64,000 nucleotides of DNA from Alphaproteobacteria bacterium (GCA_004295055.1 SHNJ01000012.1:124001-188000); one strand, 5' to 3'; counted from the stretch's first letter, positions 46,744-58,600 are shown. Numbers and translations are program-made. The notes: a model not told the origin generated them from the sequence alone.

Positions 46744-47379
46744 TTATTGATCGATGCGTTTATTCAACGGCCGGGGATCGTCGAATTTAAATATTTTCGG
46801 GTCGATATCCACGCCAGGTTCGGGATCTACCAGCGAAACCGTGGTCACAATATCTTGCGAATCGTGAATAACCCACCGCTTTAGCGTCAAGGGCTCGGCG
46901 TCAAATTGCAACGTCACTTGTCCGGCGCCAGGATCATCCTTGCCGATAAAAGAAACGGAAATTTCCCCGCGTTTTTTCTCAAACCCGGTCAGAATAATTT
47001 TGGGATCGTTGAATTCCACCTTGGATTTTAGGATTGGCGCCAACGGGGACGAATCGATCGAAGTATAAGTCACTTGTTCCAACTTGCCGTCGTAATAGAC
47101 CAATTTTTTACCGTCGGAAACAAGTTCGATCGGTTTGTCGCCATCATAGGTGAAACGCAATTTGCTGGGCCGCGCCAAATAGACTTTGCCTTGCGCGGAA
47201 TTGCCATTGCTTGATGCCTGCACAAACGTGGCGCGCATGGATTGAATAGAGTTCAGGTAATCTTCGATCTGATGAATATCGGCGATGTTTTGATCGTAAA
47301 TGGGATTGGCCGCCTGCACCGGCAGGGCGCAGAAAACGGATAAAAGAATAATGCTAACAAAGCGGGAAATATGGGTCAT
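46744..47379 (-). CDS. lolA: LolA-like periplasmic lipoprotein carrier
   Basis: The 211-residue protein has a signal peptide (1-23, SIILLSVFCALPVQA, cut before ANPIY). Then come IEDYLNSIQSMRATFVQASS, GKVYLARPSKLRFTYDGDKP and LVYYDGKLEQVTYTSI, the order of the LolA fold. It would carry lipoproteins from the inner to the outer membrane. It lies 40 bp upstream of FAHD. Confidence 0.85.
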   Translation of the reverse strand: MTHISRFVSIILLSVFCALPVQAANPIYDQNIADIHQIEDYLNSIQSMRATFVQASSNGNSAQGKVYLARPSKLRFTYDGDKPIELVSDGKKLVYYDGKLEQVTYTSIDSSPLAPILKSKVEFNDPKIILTGFEKKRGEISVSFIGKDDPGAGQVTLQFDAEPLTLKRWVIHDSQDIVTTVSLVDPEPGVDIDPKIFKFDDPRPLNKRIDQ

Positions 47380-47484
47380 AGTCCATATATAGTCCCGCCT
47401 TGTGGCAAAAGCGAGGCGATTCTCACACGCATAATATTGACAAGCAACGATAGGTCTCGTAGCTCTTTCTTAGAGAGGGTAATA

Positions 47485-47808
47485 ATGAAAAAAGGCCAAA
47501 AAGCGAACAAAGTTCCGCCGGAGCAGCGTGTCGGAAGCTGGCTGAACGCCACGAAACCGCAATGGAAAAACGGAGATGTTGCCGTTGTTGCCGGCGTCAA
47601 AGTATTTGGGCCTTATACTTCCGAAGCAGACGCCACGGCAGATGTCCGCATAAAAACGCCGGGCCAGGATATTTTTATTGTGGATTTGCGCAATGCGGTA
47701 CTGCCGCCTAAAAAACAATTCGAAAGGCCGCCCATCATAGCGCCTAAAAGACTCAGCGCCTTAAGCCTGAGAGAAATGATGGATGAAAGAAAAAGAACTA
47801 AATCTTAA
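47485..47808 (+). CDS. Unrecognised small basic protein (orf107)
   Basis: The ATG at 47485 behind AGAGAGGGTAATA gives 107 residues; the longer frame from 47371 overlaps lolA. The sequence is basic, with [20 protein letters not shown] and [20 protein letters not shown] in the middle and a Lys/Arg tail. No family recognised. The last 4 bp overlap the end of convergent ftsK. Confidence 0.6.
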   Translation: MKKGQKANKVPPEQRVGSWLNATKPQWKNGDVAVVAGVKVFGPYTSEADATADVRIKTPGQDIFIVDLRNAVLPPKKQFERPPIIAPKRLSALSLREMMDERKRTKS

Positions 47809-50171
47809 CCATACATTTGTTCTTCGGATTCGATCAAAATCTCGCGTTTGCCGGTGGCATTGGCGGGGGAAACGATCCCGCGCGCTTCCATATCGTCCAT
47901 AATCCGCGCGGCACGGTTATAGCCGATCGCCAAATGACGCTGAATGAAAGATGTCGATGCCTTGCGTTCGCGCATAACAAGCTGTACCGCCTGACGGTAT
48001 AATTGATCGCCGCCATCGTCGCTGCCGTCGATGGATGCAAATCCGGCTTCTTCTTCCTCGTCCTGCGTGACCGATTCCAGATAGCTTGGCTGGCCCTGAT
48101 CGCGCAGGAATTTGGCGATCGATTCGACCTCGGCATCCGAAACATACGGTCCGTGCACGCGGGTAATGCGTCCGCCGCCGGCCATATATAACATATCCCC
48201 CTGACCCAATAATTGTTCCGCGCCAGGTTCACCCAGAATCGTGCGCGAATCGATTTTCGATGTGACTTGGAACGAAATACGGGTCGGGAAATTCGCCTTA
48301 ATCGTGCCGGTAATAACGTCGACCGACGGGCGTTGTGTCGCCATAATCAAATGAATGCCGGCCGCGCGCGCCATTTGCGCCAGGCGCTGAATCGCGAATT
48401 CAATATCTTTGCCCGCCGCCAGCATCAAATCGGCCATTTCATCGACCACCACCACAATCAGCGGCAGATGATTCAAATCCAGCGGTTGATCTTCGTATAC
48501 CGGTTTTCCGGTTTCAGGATCGAATCCGGTTTGCACCTGACGTGATAGAACCTCGCCTTTTTTGCGCGCTTCAGCCAGGCGCAAATTATATCCTTCGATA
48601 TTGCGCACGCCCAGTTTGGACATCGCCTGATAGCGGTTATTCATTTCCTTGACCGCCCATTTCAACGCCACAATCGCTTTTTTCGGATCGGTTACGACCG
48701 GCGTCAATAAATGCGGAATATCCTGATACACCGACAGTTCCAGCATCTTTGGATCGATCATGATCAATTTGCATTTGTCCGGCGGCATGCGGTACAGCAG
48801 CGACAAAATCATCGTGTTAATGGCAACCGATTTGCCCGATCCGGTCGTACCCGCGATCAATAAATGCGGCATGCGCGCCAGATCGGCGATAATCGGTTCG
48901 CCGCCGATATCCTTGCCCAGAATCAATGGCAGTTGATATTTTGGCGCATCCGCATCCGACAATTCCAATAATTCCCGCAGATAAATCGTTTCACGCGAGG
49001 CGTTTGGCAATTCAATGCCAAGCACGCTGCGCCCTGGAACCATTGCGATACGCGCCGACAGCGCGCTCATATTCCGGGCGATATCGTCAGCCAATCCGAT
49101 CACGCGCGCCGCCTTGGTGCCGGGCGCCGGTTCCATTTCATATAGTGTAACGACAGGACCTGGGCGCACCCGCACCACCTCGCCCTCGACGCCGTAATTT
49201 TGCAGGACAGATTCGAGCATGCGCGTATTGGCCTCGATCGATTCGCGCGACTGGCCGTCATTAGCCGCTTTTTTCGCGCCCAGTTTTAGCAAATCCAATG
49301 GCGGCAGTTGAAAATCGTCGGAAGATAAATCCAACTGCTGCTGACGAAATTCCTTCGGTTTGGTTTTTTTCGCGGCCTGTTCCACCAACAATGGTTTTTT
49401 CTTGCGCGGCGGCGGTTTCGGCAATTCCAGTTTTTCCGGTTTTTTCTCCGGCTCTTCTTCCGCTATTATTTCTTCGATTTCTTCTTCGCTGGATGCGAAC
49501 AACATTTTCATCTGCGCATATAGCCAAGAAGATGCCGCCGCGATTTTACGCGCGGCATAAACACTGACCGCCGCGATAATCTGTCCGTAATAAGCCCATT
49601 CTTCGGCCGACAAACCGGCGGACCATACCAACAACGCCGCGCCAACAGTGCCGTACAGGACGCCAATACCCCAAATAGCGCCAGCGCCCATAAAAGAAAA
49701 TAATGGCAGGCTTTGCGCCAATACCAATTGGCCAAGCCAGCCGCCAAGCCCGCTTGGAAACGGCCATAAGGCCGGCGTGGCTAAGGTTGCCATCGCGCCG
49801 CTGAACAATAATAAACCCACCGGCAATAAAATCGCGCGCAACCACCCGGCAATCATTTCCAATTGCGCCAATTGCCGCCAGCCCCAAACGCACAGTAAAA
49901 TCACCGGCGGCCAAATGGCGAATCCGAACGACTGCAACAAAAAATCCGACAAATAAGCGCCAAAATTTCCAAACCAATTGGCAGCATCGGTATCGCTGGC
50001 GGTATTAAACGATGGATCGGTGGAAGAATACGAAATCAGGGACAGGGCCGAGGTAACGCCAAACACCAAGCATAGCGCGCCCAAAATATACGATTCGTAC
50101 TGGTTATAAATTTCGGCGATATGGGCCATCATTTTGGCGCGCATTGATTTCTTTTTCTTTAATTTGGTCAT
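47805..50171 (-). CDS. ftsK: DNA translocase FtsK
   Basis: The 788-residue translocase pumps the terminus region at the division septum and activates Xer recombination. About four membrane helices lie in 30-190. A short Lys/Glu/Pro-rich linker follows ([20 protein letters not shown]). The motor domain has Walker A in [19 protein letters not shown] and Walker B in [13 protein letters not shown]. The C-terminal gamma winged helix ([20 protein letters not shown]) reads KOPS. xerC lies in this window. Confidence 0.96.
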   Translation of the reverse strand: MTKLKKKKSMRAKMMAHIAEIYNQYESYILGALCLVFGVTSALSLISYSSTDPSFNTASDTDAANWFGNFGAYLSDFLLQSFGFAIWPPVILLCVWGWRQLAQLEMIAGWLRAILLPVGLLLFSGAMATLATPALWPFPSGLGGWLGQLVLAQSLPLFSFMGAGAIWGIGVLYGTVGAALLVWSAGLSAEEWAYYGQIIAAVSVYAARKIAAASSWLYAQMKMLFASSEEEIEEIIAEEEPEKKPEKLELPKPPPRKKKPLLVEQAAKKTKPKEFRQQQLDLSSDDFQLPPLDLLKLGAKKAANDGQSRESIEANTRMLESVLQNYGVEGEVVRVRPGPVVTLYEMEPAPGTKAARVIGLADDIARNMSALSARIAMVPGRSVLGIELPNASRETIYLRELLELSDADAPKYQLPLILGKDIGGEPIIADLARMPHLLIAGTTGSGKSVAINTMILSLLYRMPPDKCKLIMIDPKMLELSVYQDIPHLLTPVVTDPKKAIVALKWAVKEMNNRYQAMSKLGVRNIEGYNLRLAEARKKGEVLSRQVQTGFDPETGKPVYEDQPLDLNHLPLIVVVVDEMADLMLAAGKDIEFAIQRLAQMARAAGIHLIMATQRPSVDVITGTIKANFPTRISFQVTSKIDSRTILGEPGAEQLLGQGDMLYMAGGGRITRVHGPYVSDAEVESIAKFLRDQGQPSYLESVTQDEEEEAGFASIDGSDDGGDQLYRQAVQLVMRERKASTSFIQRHLAIGYNRAARIMDDMEARGIVSPANATGKREILIESEEQMYG

Positions 50172-50276
50172 ATCCGGAATCTTTCCTAAATCGCTTGGCC
50201 AACCCTGCCTTTGGCTTTATAGTATAGACTGGGCGCGGGGCGCGCGCCTAGATCATTTTCGCAAAAAGATATAATC

Positions 50277-51494
50277 ATGGCCGTAAGACGCAACATAAAA
50301 ACCAACCCAAGGCACAATTTTGATTGCTTGATTTTAGGCGCGGGGCCGGTTGGCGCTACGGCCGCTTTATTGTTGGCGAATCAAGGGTTTTCGATCGGAA
50401 TTATCGACCGGCAGGATCCGAAAACGGTATTAAAATCCGGTTTCGACTGGCGCACCACCGCGCTTAGTTACGGCAGCCGCGCAATTTTGGATCAAGCGGG
50501 GATATGGAAGAATCTGGCCGGAAAATCGGAACCGATTTTAGAAATTGAAGTGATCGATGGAAATGGCCCGGTGCATTTGGATTTTGGCAAAACCGAAACC
50601 CATGGCGCGGCGATGGGCCATATTGTTTTAAATCTGGATTTGCGGCGCGAATTATTCGCCGCCTTGCAAGACCACAAAAATATAGAATTATTGGCCCCTG
50701 TCGATGTGCGAGCCATGCGGCCAGATTCCGCCAAAATTGAAATTGATTTATCGGATGGCAAAAAATTATCGGCGGCATTGTTAATTGCCAGCGACGGCCG
50801 CGGATCGCGGGCACGGACAGAATGGAATATTCCAACGCGGCAATACGATTATCGCCATCATGCGGTCATCGCCAGCCTGACCCATACCAAACCGCATCAC
50901 AATGTGGCTTATGAATGTTTTTTGACCTCAGGCCCGCTGGCGTTGCTGCCGATGCAAGACATAAACGGCAAACACGCGTCCTCGCTGGTGTGGAGCGAGT
51001 CGCCGGAAAAGGCCCAAGCCTTGATGGATCTAAGCGATGAGGAGTTTTGCGGAATATTGCAGGATCGGTTCGGCGATTATTTGGGCGAATTTGCGCTGGC
51101 CTGCGACCGGCAGAAATATCCGCTAAATCTGATCGTTGCCAAAAAAGTTTACGGACAACGCATGGTGTTGATCGGCGATGCCGCGCATGGCATTCATCCG
51201 ATTGCCGGGCAAGGATTGAATTTAGGGTTCCGCGATATCGAGGATTTATCGCAATCCCTGAGCCGCGCAAAAAAATTGGGATTGGATTTGGGCGGCGATA
51301 CGGTGCTGAAAAATTACGCCCGGGGCCGCGAATTCGATGTTGCCAGCATGATTGCGGCAACCCACGCGTTAAATTGGCTGTTCGGGGTCGATCATGCCGC
51401 GATGCGCGGCATTCGCGGCATCGGATTGAAATTGGTAGATTATATCCCGCCGCTGAAACGCGCCTTTGTCAAACGCGCGATGGGGGATTTTTAA
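50277..51494 (+). CDS. UbiH/UbiF-family FAD-dependent hydroxylase
   Basis: The 405-residue flavoprotein monooxygenase has the FAD motif [20 protein letters not shown], the DG motif [11 protein letters not shown], and [20 protein letters not shown]. It is a good candidate for a ring hydroxylase of ubiquinone synthesis; which ring position it modifies is not visible. It is divergent from ftsK, and its stop overlaps that of the Trm112-like gene. Confidence 0.88.
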   Translation: MAVRRNIKTNPRHNFDCLILGAGPVGATAALLLANQGFSIGIIDRQDPKTVLKSGFDWRTTALSYGSRAILDQAGIWKNLAGKSEPILEIEVIDGNGPVHLDFGKTETHGAAMGHIVLNLDLRRELFAALQDHKNIELLAPVDVRAMRPDSAKIEIDLSDGKKLSAALLIASDGRGSRARTEWNIPTRQYDYRHHAVIASLTHTKPHHNVAYECFLTSGPLALLPMQDINGKHASSLVWSESPEKAQALMDLSDEEFCGILQDRFGDYLGEFALACDRQKYPLNLIVAKKVYGQRMVLIGDAAHGIHPIAGQGLNLGFRDIEDLSQSLSRAKKLGLDLGGDTVLKNYARGREFDVASMIAATHALNWLFGVDHAAMRGIRGIGLKLVDYIPPLKRAFVKRAMGDF

Positions 51495-51685
51495 ATTTTC
51501 CGCGCTTCGTCGACCAGCATGATTGGAATACCGTCGCGAATCGGATAGGCCAGGCCAGCCTCGCGCGAAATCAATTCCTGTTTTTCGCGGTCATATTCCA
51601 ATTTTGCCTTGGTCATAGGGCACACCAGAATTTCCAGCAGCCTTGGATCGACTTCGGTTTTTTGCGGACGTTGCAATAGGGCCAT
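51491..51685 (-). CDS. Trm112 family protein
   Basis: The 64-residue protein starts at 51685 behind AAGGAG. It shows [20 protein letters not shown] and [20 protein letters not shown], the Trm112/YcaR pattern. Only the first of the zinc cysteines of eukaryotic Trm112 is present, as usual in bacterial forms. It follows the LON-domain gene by 11 bp. Confidence 0.9.
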   Translation of the reverse strand: MALLQRPQKTEVDPRLLEILVCPMTKAKLEYDREKQELISREAGLAYPIRDGIPIMLVDEARKI

Positions 51686-51696
51686 CGAAAATCTCC

Positions 51697-52359
51697 TTAT
51701 TGTTTTTTGCGGCAATCTTTATCGTGCGCCGCCATACTTAATAAACACGAAATAATCTTGGCGCGTTCGGCCAGATTCGGCGCTTCCAATAATGCCTGCT
51801 GTTCCTGGCAACTGAACGGGCAAACCATGGCAAGCGTGTTCACCAGCACATAATCCGGCGCGCCTTCGATCATGTGCCAATCGGCATCCATTTTACAGCG
51901 TTTCAAATATTGCTTTAAATCCGCCAGAATCGGCGCGCGGTCGATTTTTTCATTCGGCTCATCGGTGAAATCGCGTTTATATTTTGTAAAATCCACATTG
52001 GCCTGGCGATATCCCCGGTCGGTCAAATCGTCCGACAATAAATCGAATCGCGCCACGCCATGCAGGGTTATTAAGATCCGGTTGTCGTTGGTTTCGGCAA
52101 AAGACGATATTCGCCCGGCGCATCCGGTTTTGAATAAGGCGCAGCCATCTTCCATCGATTCTTCGTCTTTGGGGCGGATCATGCCAATCAAGCGCGTTTC
52201 GGTGCGCATCGCATCCAGAATCATATTCACATAGCGCGGCTCGAAAATATTCAACGGCAATTGTCCACCAGGCAGCAATAACGCGCCCGGCAATGGGAAA
52301 ATCGGGATCTGTTTCGGCAGATCTTCGAATTTGGCCTTGAATCGTTCAAAACAAGTCAT
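51697..52359 (-). CDS. LON substrate-binding domain protein
   Basis: The 220-residue protein is a free Lon N-terminal domain (PF02190): [34 protein letters not shown] and [19 protein letters not shown]. No AAA or protease part follows. The start [11 protein letters not shown] at 52359 is preferred to the longer frame that overlaps the thioredoxin gene. It lies 5 bp after that gene, a frequent pairing in alphaproteobacteria. Confidence 0.9.
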   Translation of the reverse strand: MTCFERFKAKFEDLPKQIPIFPLPGALLLPGGQLPLNIFEPRYVNMILDAMRTETRLIGMIRPKDEESMEDGCALFKTGCAGRISSFAETNDNRILITLHGVARFDLLSDDLTDRGYRQANVDFTKYKRDFTDEPNEKIDRAPILADLKQYLKRCKMDADWHMIEGAPDYVLVNTLAMVCPFSCQEQQALLEAPNLAERAKIISCLLSMAAHDKDCRKKQ

Positions 52360-52364
52360 GCCGT

Positions 52365-53276
52365 TCACGAAAATAAAATCGACGATAGTTTGCGCCGCGT
52401 ATCGCCGGCCAGCGGATGATCGAACCCGAGCGTGTCGAGAATTTTCACGATTTTCTGCCGGGCCGCTTCTTCGTTCCATTTGCGGTCGAATTTGATCGAT
52501 TGCAGCAAAATTTCAATTGCCGGCTCCATTTTATTCGCCGCCGCATAAGCGCAAGCCAGATCCAATCGCGCTTGCTGATCTTTTGGATTTTGTTTTACTT
52601 TTTGTTCCAACGCCGCTGTATCATTATTCGCGCCACTGGATAATTCCAAGGCGGCGATCAGAGCCATTACATCGGGCAAATGCCACAGTTTTTCCGGGAT
52701 TTTATTCAGTATGTCTTGCGCGCGCGCCGCATCGCCGCTTTTCAGAAAACATAATCCCAATCCCGCCAGCGCCAGGGTATTTTCCGCATCATTCGATAAA
52801 ATTTGTTGATACAGCATCGCCGCGCCCGCGACATTGCCGGCATCCAATTCCGTCTTCGCGGCTTTTAATGTGTCTTCGGTATTTTGTTTGCCTTCGCCGC
52901 CAAGCAAGCGATCGACAAACGCGCGCAATTCACGTTCCGGGATCGCGCCCATGAATGCATCGACCGGCTGGCCGTCTTGAAACGCGTACACCATCGGCAC
53001 GGATTGCACACCCAATTGCGCCGCGAGTTGTTTATTCTGATCGATATCGATTTTGACCAATTTCACTTTGCCGCCAAAATCGCGCACGATTTTTTCCAAT
53101 ACCGGCGTCAATTGTTTGCATGGTCCGCACCAGGTGGCCCAGAAATCGACCAGCACCAGAGCGGTCTTGCTCGCTTCCAGCACGTCTTGCACAAAAGTCG
53201 GGATCGATCCGTCTTTGATCAAGCCATTGGTTTTATTTTCTAAAGTAATTGCTTCCATAGTATTGGTCATACGCAT
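52365..53276 (-). CDS. CnoX/YbbN-like thioredoxin with TPR domain
   Basis: The 303-residue protein has a thioredoxin domain (about 15-120) with the active site ATWCGPCKQL and the cis-Pro in QSVPMVYAFQDG. TPR-like repeats follow (AGAAMLYQQILSNDAENTLA, then LDLACAYAAANKMEPAIEIL). Such chaperedoxins protect proteins from oxidative aggregation. Other start codons are the ATGs at 53270 and 53258. Confidence 0.9.
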   Translation of the reverse strand: MRMTNTMEAITLENKTNGLIKDGSIPTFVQDVLEASKTALVLVDFWATWCGPCKQLTPVLEKIVRDFGGKVKLVKIDIDQNKQLAAQLGVQSVPMVYAFQDGQPVDAFMGAIPERELRAFVDRLLGGEGKQNTEDTLKAAKTELDAGNVAGAAMLYQQILSNDAENTLALAGLGLCFLKSGDAARAQDILNKIPEKLWHLPDVMALIAALELSSGANNDTAALEQKVKQNPKDQQARLDLACAYAAANKMEPAIEILLQSIKFDRKWNEEAARQKIVKILDTLGFDHPLAGDTRRKLSSILFS

Positions 53277-53324
53277 AATTTGGTGTTTATCCCTGTAAAA
53301 ACAAGGGCAAACTAGCGCATATGC

Positions 53325-53807
53325 TTAGGCAGCACAATCGACAATCATCGGTTCGTGCCCTGTCGCACGCAGAAATTTCAATAAATCGTTCGCCGCAATA
53401 GTGGTGGTATAATCATTGCGCATCGGGTGATAGCAAACCAGATCCGCCTTTGGGATAGACTGGTCCAATACCACCTGCACCTTGGGCGGATTATCGTGCA
53501 TTACCGCAAACGGCGTTACCGACCCCGGTTTAACCCGCAAGGTCGATTCCAGCAATTCGGGCTTGCCGAACGATAGCCGGGCAGAGCCAATTTTCTTTTC
53601 CAGCCGGTTTAGATCGGCTCGAATATGAAAGGGAATGACCACCAACCACAATTTATCTTTTTTATCTTTTAAAAACAATGTCTTACAATGAAGTCCGGGG
53701 ATGCGATCATGCCATTGCAGCCCTTCTTCGACAGTAAAGAAGGCTGGGTGGTTGATTGTTTGTTGATTAATACCTAAATCTTTTAAATATTGTAATAATT
53801 CGTCCAT
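53325..53807 (-). CDS. proX: Prolyl-tRNA editing protein (ProX/PrdX, YbaK-like)
   Basis: The 160-residue protein starts MDELLQYLKDLGINQQ at 53807. HCKTLFLKDKKDKLWLVV contains the editing lysine, LRVKPGSVTPFAVMHD the GXXXP motif, and TTIAANDLLKFL the C-terminal helix. It would hydrolyse Ala-tRNA-Pro in trans. The longer frame to 53912 has a hydrophobic leader with no ribosome site and overlaps the gene at 53873. Confidence 0.87.
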   Translation of the reverse strand: MDELLQYLKDLGINQQTINHPAFFTVEEGLQWHDRIPGLHCKTLFLKDKKDKLWLVVIPFHIRADLNRLEKKIGSARLSFGKPELLESTLRVKPGSVTPFAVMHDNPPKVQVVLDQSIPKADLVCYHPMRNDYTTTIAANDLLKFLRATGHEPMIVDCAA

Positions 53808-53872
53808 TGCTATAAAACCGTATATATTAGAGAAACAAATAAGGCTGCGCCAGACAGCCCCGAGGGACCAAA

Positions 53873-54661
53873 ATGGATAACGACAGAAATGCACTACTGC
53901 GAGCAGGCACAAACCGCACCATCGCCGCCAAGGTCGATGGGCAGACAGTGACTTTACCTATAATTTTTAGCGTTGAAAAGGGACGGGACGGCGATTGGTG
54001 TTATGTAGAAAATGGGGTTTGGGACAATTTTTTTGCGCCAACCATCGCCGCATACAAAGCCACACCCCAAAATCCAATTATTGGTGAAATCCTTGATGAA
54101 TGGGAAAAATCCCATAATCCTCACGGTCCGTTGTTGGTCGATCCTGTGTTGAAAAATGTTTGGACTTATTTTCCAGTGGCTGCATTAAATCAATCCATCC
54201 ATAACCCCAGCCGGTTTATGGATGATAAAGTTTTTGTGGCGATGGCGGACTTAATGGCCAGCGCGGCGGCAAAGGCGGAACAGCGCGGGTTGGAAAAACC
54301 AGAATGCGCGCCTTTTTTAAAAATCGCCGAAACAATAGCGACACAGCGTGAAAAGCAACACCGCATCCGCGCATTGGTCGCTAGAGGAAGGCGCCGCCAA
54401 AAACTGAAAAAAATAACCATCGCCGCCGGTTTGGGAATCTTAGCGACCGCGATTATCGCCTATAATATATTGTCGGATCCATATAGAGATGCCTCCGAAG
54501 CAATAAGGGAGCCCGTCAAAAAGCCGAAGCCGCCAAAACAAAAAGAAACGCCCGTCGCAAACCCTTCAGGCACAGAACCAAAATTGAACCCCAGATCCGA
54601 TACCTTTCCCGACCCGGCAATTATTGTCGCAAGGCGGCAAACAAATAGCAGAGTTTTATAA
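53873..54661 (+). CDS. Unrecognised single-span membrane protein (orf262)
   Basis: The 262-residue product has an N-terminal cytoplasmic part with VWDNFFAPTIAAYKATPQNP near 57, a basic stretch (RIRALVARGRRRQKLKK) then one membrane helix (about 183-201, ITIAAGLGILATAIIAYNIL) and a Pro/Lys-rich tail. GAGGGACCAAA precedes the ATG. The next gene starts directly after its stop and shares a W-[DE]-[NQ]-F-F-x-P motif and overall layout, so they look like old tandem paralogs. No family recognised. Confidence 0.7.
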   Translation: MDNDRNALLRAGTNRTIAAKVDGQTVTLPIIFSVEKGRDGDWCYVENGVWDNFFAPTIAAYKATPQNPIIGEILDEWEKSHNPHGPLLVDPVLKNVWTYFPVAALNQSIHNPSRFMDDKVFVAMADLMASAAAKAEQRGLEKPECAPFLKIAETIATQREKQHRIRALVARGRRRQKLKKITIAAGLGILATAIIAYNILSDPYRDASEAIREPVKKPKPPKQKETPVANPSGTEPKLNPRSDTFPDPAIIVARRQTNSRVL

Positions 54662-55339
54662 ATGCTCATTACTGAACTAACGACAAACAAAATCCGGCCA
54701 TGCAATTCCGTATTATTTGGTCCAAATGCTGTTTTAAAGATTCCAAATCTTGCCTGTGAAAAAATGGGCGTGGACGGCCGGCAAGAAACCCTTATAGGAT
54801 TTAACGAAAAAGATTGGGAGCAATTTTTTGGGCCACTTATTACCGAAGGACTCGCAACCCAACCCGCCCCCCTGTTTCAAACACTAACGAGTCTGTTAAC
54901 GCCAAATCAACGGGTAAAAATCTCTGGGGCATTTGGAACGTTAAATAACATTATACCCGACAATAATCATGTTCGATGGATGCCGGAACGCACTTTGAGT
55001 GAATTGGCGCCCTTGTTTTATGTTATAAGTGAAAGCAAGGAAGCCTTATCCGATGCTAAATTGGCTCCATTGGCAAGGTCTATTCAACCATTGCTCTCTT
55101 CGGATAAAATATGGTGGTTTTTGGCCGCGGCCACTATTATAACGAGTGTGTTGTTGCTATGGGGCGTGGCGCGTTCCGTAAGAGCCAATGAGATACCGAA
55201 ATTTCCGCAACCATCCCATCCTGTATTTCCCGCACCCCAAGATCAAAAAAATATCAAACCCGATGCCCCAAAGCCAACACCCAGCCAATGGGCTTGCAAT
55301 TTGCGGCGCCTAACTAACAAAACCGGCAGAGCACGATAA
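54662..55339 (+). CDS. Unrecognised single-span membrane protein (orf225), relative of orf262
   Basis: The 225-residue product has DWEQFFGPLITEGLATQPAP near 58, a middle region with RWMPERTLSELAPLFYVISE, one membrane helix (about 156-172, WWFLAAATIITSVLLLWGV) and a Pro-rich tail (KFPQPSHPVFPAPQ). Its ATG follows the orf262 stop directly. The motif and topology repeat those of orf262. It ends 96 bp before tRNA-Gly. Confidence 0.7.
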   Translation: MLITELTTNKIRPCNSVLFGPNAVLKIPNLACEKMGVDGRQETLIGFNEKDWEQFFGPLITEGLATQPAPLFQTLTSLLTPNQRVKISGAFGTLNNIIPDNNHVRWMPERTLSELAPLFYVISESKEALSDAKLAPLARSIQPLLSSDKIWWFLAAATIITSVLLLWGVARSVRANEIPKFPQPSHPVFPAPQDQKNIKPDAPKPTPSQWACNLRRLTNKTGRAR

Positions 55340-55435
55340 AGATATAAAATCCAATATTTTCCGATACTTGATCTATATTCTAAAGGCTTGCCAAACAAGG
55401 GTGATTCTGGTATCCATACTGCTCTGTTTTTATAA

Positions 55436-55510
55436 GCGGGTATAGCTCAGCGGTAGAGCATCACGTTGCCAACGTGAGGGTCGAGGGTTCAAATCCCTTT
55501 GCCCGCTCCA
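55436..55510 (+). tRNA. tRNA-Gly(GCC)
   Basis: GCGGGTA (55436-55442) pairs with TGCCCGC before discriminator T and an encoded CCA (55508-55510). The D arm is AGCTCAGCGGTAGAGC and the anticodon stem TCACG/CGTGA, with loop TTGCCAA giving anticodon GCC. The T arm has GGGTTCAAATCCC. All four stems pair. Confidence 0.97.
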
Positions 55511-55619
55511 GTTTCCGGCCATTTTAATAACATATTGCCGATTTTCTTTTTGCGTTTGCAAAACGTAACTGTTGTTTAATCTTCTTTTCATCAAAAATTT
55601 TCTTATTATAAGCGCGATT

Positions 55620-55650
55620 TTGCCCCGTATTGGGCTTCGTGCTATATAAT
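55620..55650 (+). promoter_or_regulatory. Candidate gdh promoter
   Basis: TTGCCC at 55620-55625 is followed by TATATA (55643-55648, 17-bp spacer), overlapping a perfect TATAAT at 55645-55650. It lies about 30 bp before the gdh ATG; AGGA is the ribosome site. Confidence 0.45.
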
Positions 55651-55681
55651 CCATTAACCATAAGTTACAGGATCTCGTCCG

Positions 55682-58600
55682 ATGTCCAAACCCGCCCCCG
55701 CTTTAAAGCACGCCGCCATGCCCGAACAATCCCTGCGCGAAGAAATTATCAGACAAGCCGCAAGCCGGTTCAAAGGCGCCGAGGCGAAAGCATTTGCCCA
55801 ATTTTCGCCGATTTATATTTATGCCATCAATTCCGAAGATTTGAATCAAGCTCATATACCGTTATTTGCCTATGCCGTCGCGCAATTGTGGCAAACCGCG
55901 CTGGATCATAAGGGCAAAAAACAATCCGTAAGGATTGAATTGGCCAACAGCAAAAAAGATGGGCCGGAATATTCGTTAATTGAAATTGTCGGCGAAGACA
56001 TTCCATTTTTGGTCGATTCCACCACCAACGAATTGCACCGCCTGGGAATAGAGATCGAAGCCGTGGTTCACCCGACCGCCTATATCGAGCGGGACGATAA
56101 AACCATCAAGGCCGTTTATCCGCCAAAACACATTCAAAAGGTCAACCCGAAATCCGGCGGCCAACGCATGTCGTTTATTCAGTTTATTATTAAAACGCCG
56201 GCGGTGGATCTGGATATTAAAGACATAAAGGCCAACTTAACGCGGGTTTTGAACGATGTGGCCATCGCGGTTGCGGATTGGCAAAAAATGCGCAAGAAAT
56301 TGGGCGATATTATCGCCGAAATGCCGGCCGGCATTCCAAGCCCAGCGGAACGCGAAGAGGCGCGCCAGTTTTTAGAATGGCTTGACCAGGATCATTTCAC
56401 GTTTCTGGGTTATCGCGCCTATGATTACCCCAAAACGGGAAACCGTAACAAAATCAGCGTCGTCGATAATAGCGGCCTTGGCGTTATCACCGATCCCGCT
56501 TTTCGCGTATTCGGCGATTTGCGCGACAGGGATGCCGACCATCCCGAGGTAAAAGCCTTTGTATCGGAAAAATCCATTATTTCGATCAGCAAGTCCAATG
56601 CCACATCCAGCGTGCACCGTACCGTGCCGATGGATACGGTTTCCATCAAGCGGTATGACAAGGAAGGAAAAGTCGTCGGCGAACACCGGTTCGTCGGATT
56701 ATTTACATCGCTGGCTTATTCCCGTAATCCGCGCGATATCCCGTTGTTGCGGCAAAAAGTGGACAATATTTTAAAACGCACGGGATGGAGCCCGACCGGA
56801 CATAAAACCAAAATTCTGGTCGACGTATTGGTATCGTTCCCGCGCGACGAATTGATTCAGATCGACGAAGACGAATTATTTTCCATCGCCATGGGCATTG
56901 CCCGGATTCAAGAGAAAATCAGAACGGCTTTATTCGTTCGCCGCGACAAGTTGGGCCGCCATTATTCTTGCCTGATCTTCACGCCGCGCGAGAATTTTAC
57001 TTCCGGCCTGCGCGAAAAATTCGGACAAACTTTGGAAGAAAGGCTTGGCGGCAAGATCCGCAATTATTACACGATGCTTAGCGATCAGCCGTTGGCGCGG
57101 ATTCATTTCATCATAGATTGCGACAAAAACCCGCCGGAATCGGTCAATATCGGGCATATTGAAAAAGAAATGGCGGAAATGGCCCGATCCTGGTCGGATC
57201 GTTTACGCGAAGCGGTATTGGATAGATTCGGAGCGGACAAAGCGCCAGCCATACTGCGCCGCTATGCCGCCGCATTCTCGTTAAAATACCAAAACACTTA
57301 TGGCCTTAAAGACGCCATGGCCGATATTGAAAACACCGATGCGACCTTGGCATTGGCGAAAACTTCGGAAATCATCGTTCACATTTATCCAAACGGCGAT
57401 GCCGGAACGGGCGAATGCGGCGTGGCGTTGTATAAAAACGGCGCGCAATTGGTATTGTCGGAAATTCTGCCCAGCCTGGAAAATATGGGGTTCCGCGTTC
57501 TCAGCGAAACCGCCATGCCGGTGACCCCCACCATTGACGGCAAGACGGAAACCGTATGGTCGCACGATTTAACCGTCCAGCGGTTCGACCGCCAGCCTAT
57601 CGACGTCGATAAATTGCGGGACAAGTTCACGGCTGCGCTTGCCGGCGTCTATAGCGGCGAATTCGAAGACGACGGATTCAACCGTCTGATTGTCAGCAAT
57701 AACATGACCGCGAGAGAAGTGGTTATTTTCCGGTCTTACGCCAAATATTTGCGGCAAATCGGTTTTACCATTTCGCAAAATTCGATCGAACGCTGCCTGG
57801 CCAAGCACGCGGACATCACCAAGGATCTGCTGAAATTGTTCTATGCGTACTTCGATCCGAAATCCGGCGGCGATTCGTTCACGGCGGCCAAATTGCAGGC
57901 CGACATTCTGATCAAGCTCGACAAGGTAACCAATGTCGACGAAGACCGGATTATGCGCAAATTCCTGAATTTGATCTCGGCCAGCTTGCGCACCAATTTC
58001 TTTCAGACAGGCGCTGAAGGCCGGCCAAAAAATTATTTCTCGGTTAAATTATCCAGCCGCGATATTATCGATCTGCCGGAACCGAAGCCATGGTGCGAGA
58101 TTTTTGTCTGCTCGCCGCGGATGGAAGCGATTCATTTGCGCGGCGGCAAAGTGGCGCGTGGCGGCATCCGCTGGTCCGACCGCCGCGAGGATTTCCGCAC
58201 CGAGGTGCTAAGCCTTGTTAAGGCGCAAATGGTGAAAAACACCGTTATCGTGCCGGTTGGGTCCAAAGGCGGTTTCGTTTTAAAGCAGCCGCCGGAAGAT
58301 AAAAAAGCGTTATCGGCCGAAGTTACCGAATGTTATAAAACCATGATGCGCGGCATGCTGGATATCACCGACAATTTGCAAAATGGCAAGGTGATCCCGC
58401 CGCAAAACGTTGTCCGCCGCGATGCGGACGATCCGTATCTGGTTGTGGCGGCCGATAAAGGCACCGCGAAATTTTCCGATACCGCCAATTCCGTTTCCGC
58501 CGAATATGGGTTCTGGCTGGGCGATGCCTTCGCATCGGGCGGATCGGCGGGATACGATCACAAGGAACTTTCCATCACTGCGCGCGGCGGCTGGGTTTCC

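Noticed and set aside
55340-55681. tRNA-Gly as an integration site of a mobile island
   Set aside because: No integrase and no direct repeat of the tRNA 3' end were found in the flanking sequence visible here.
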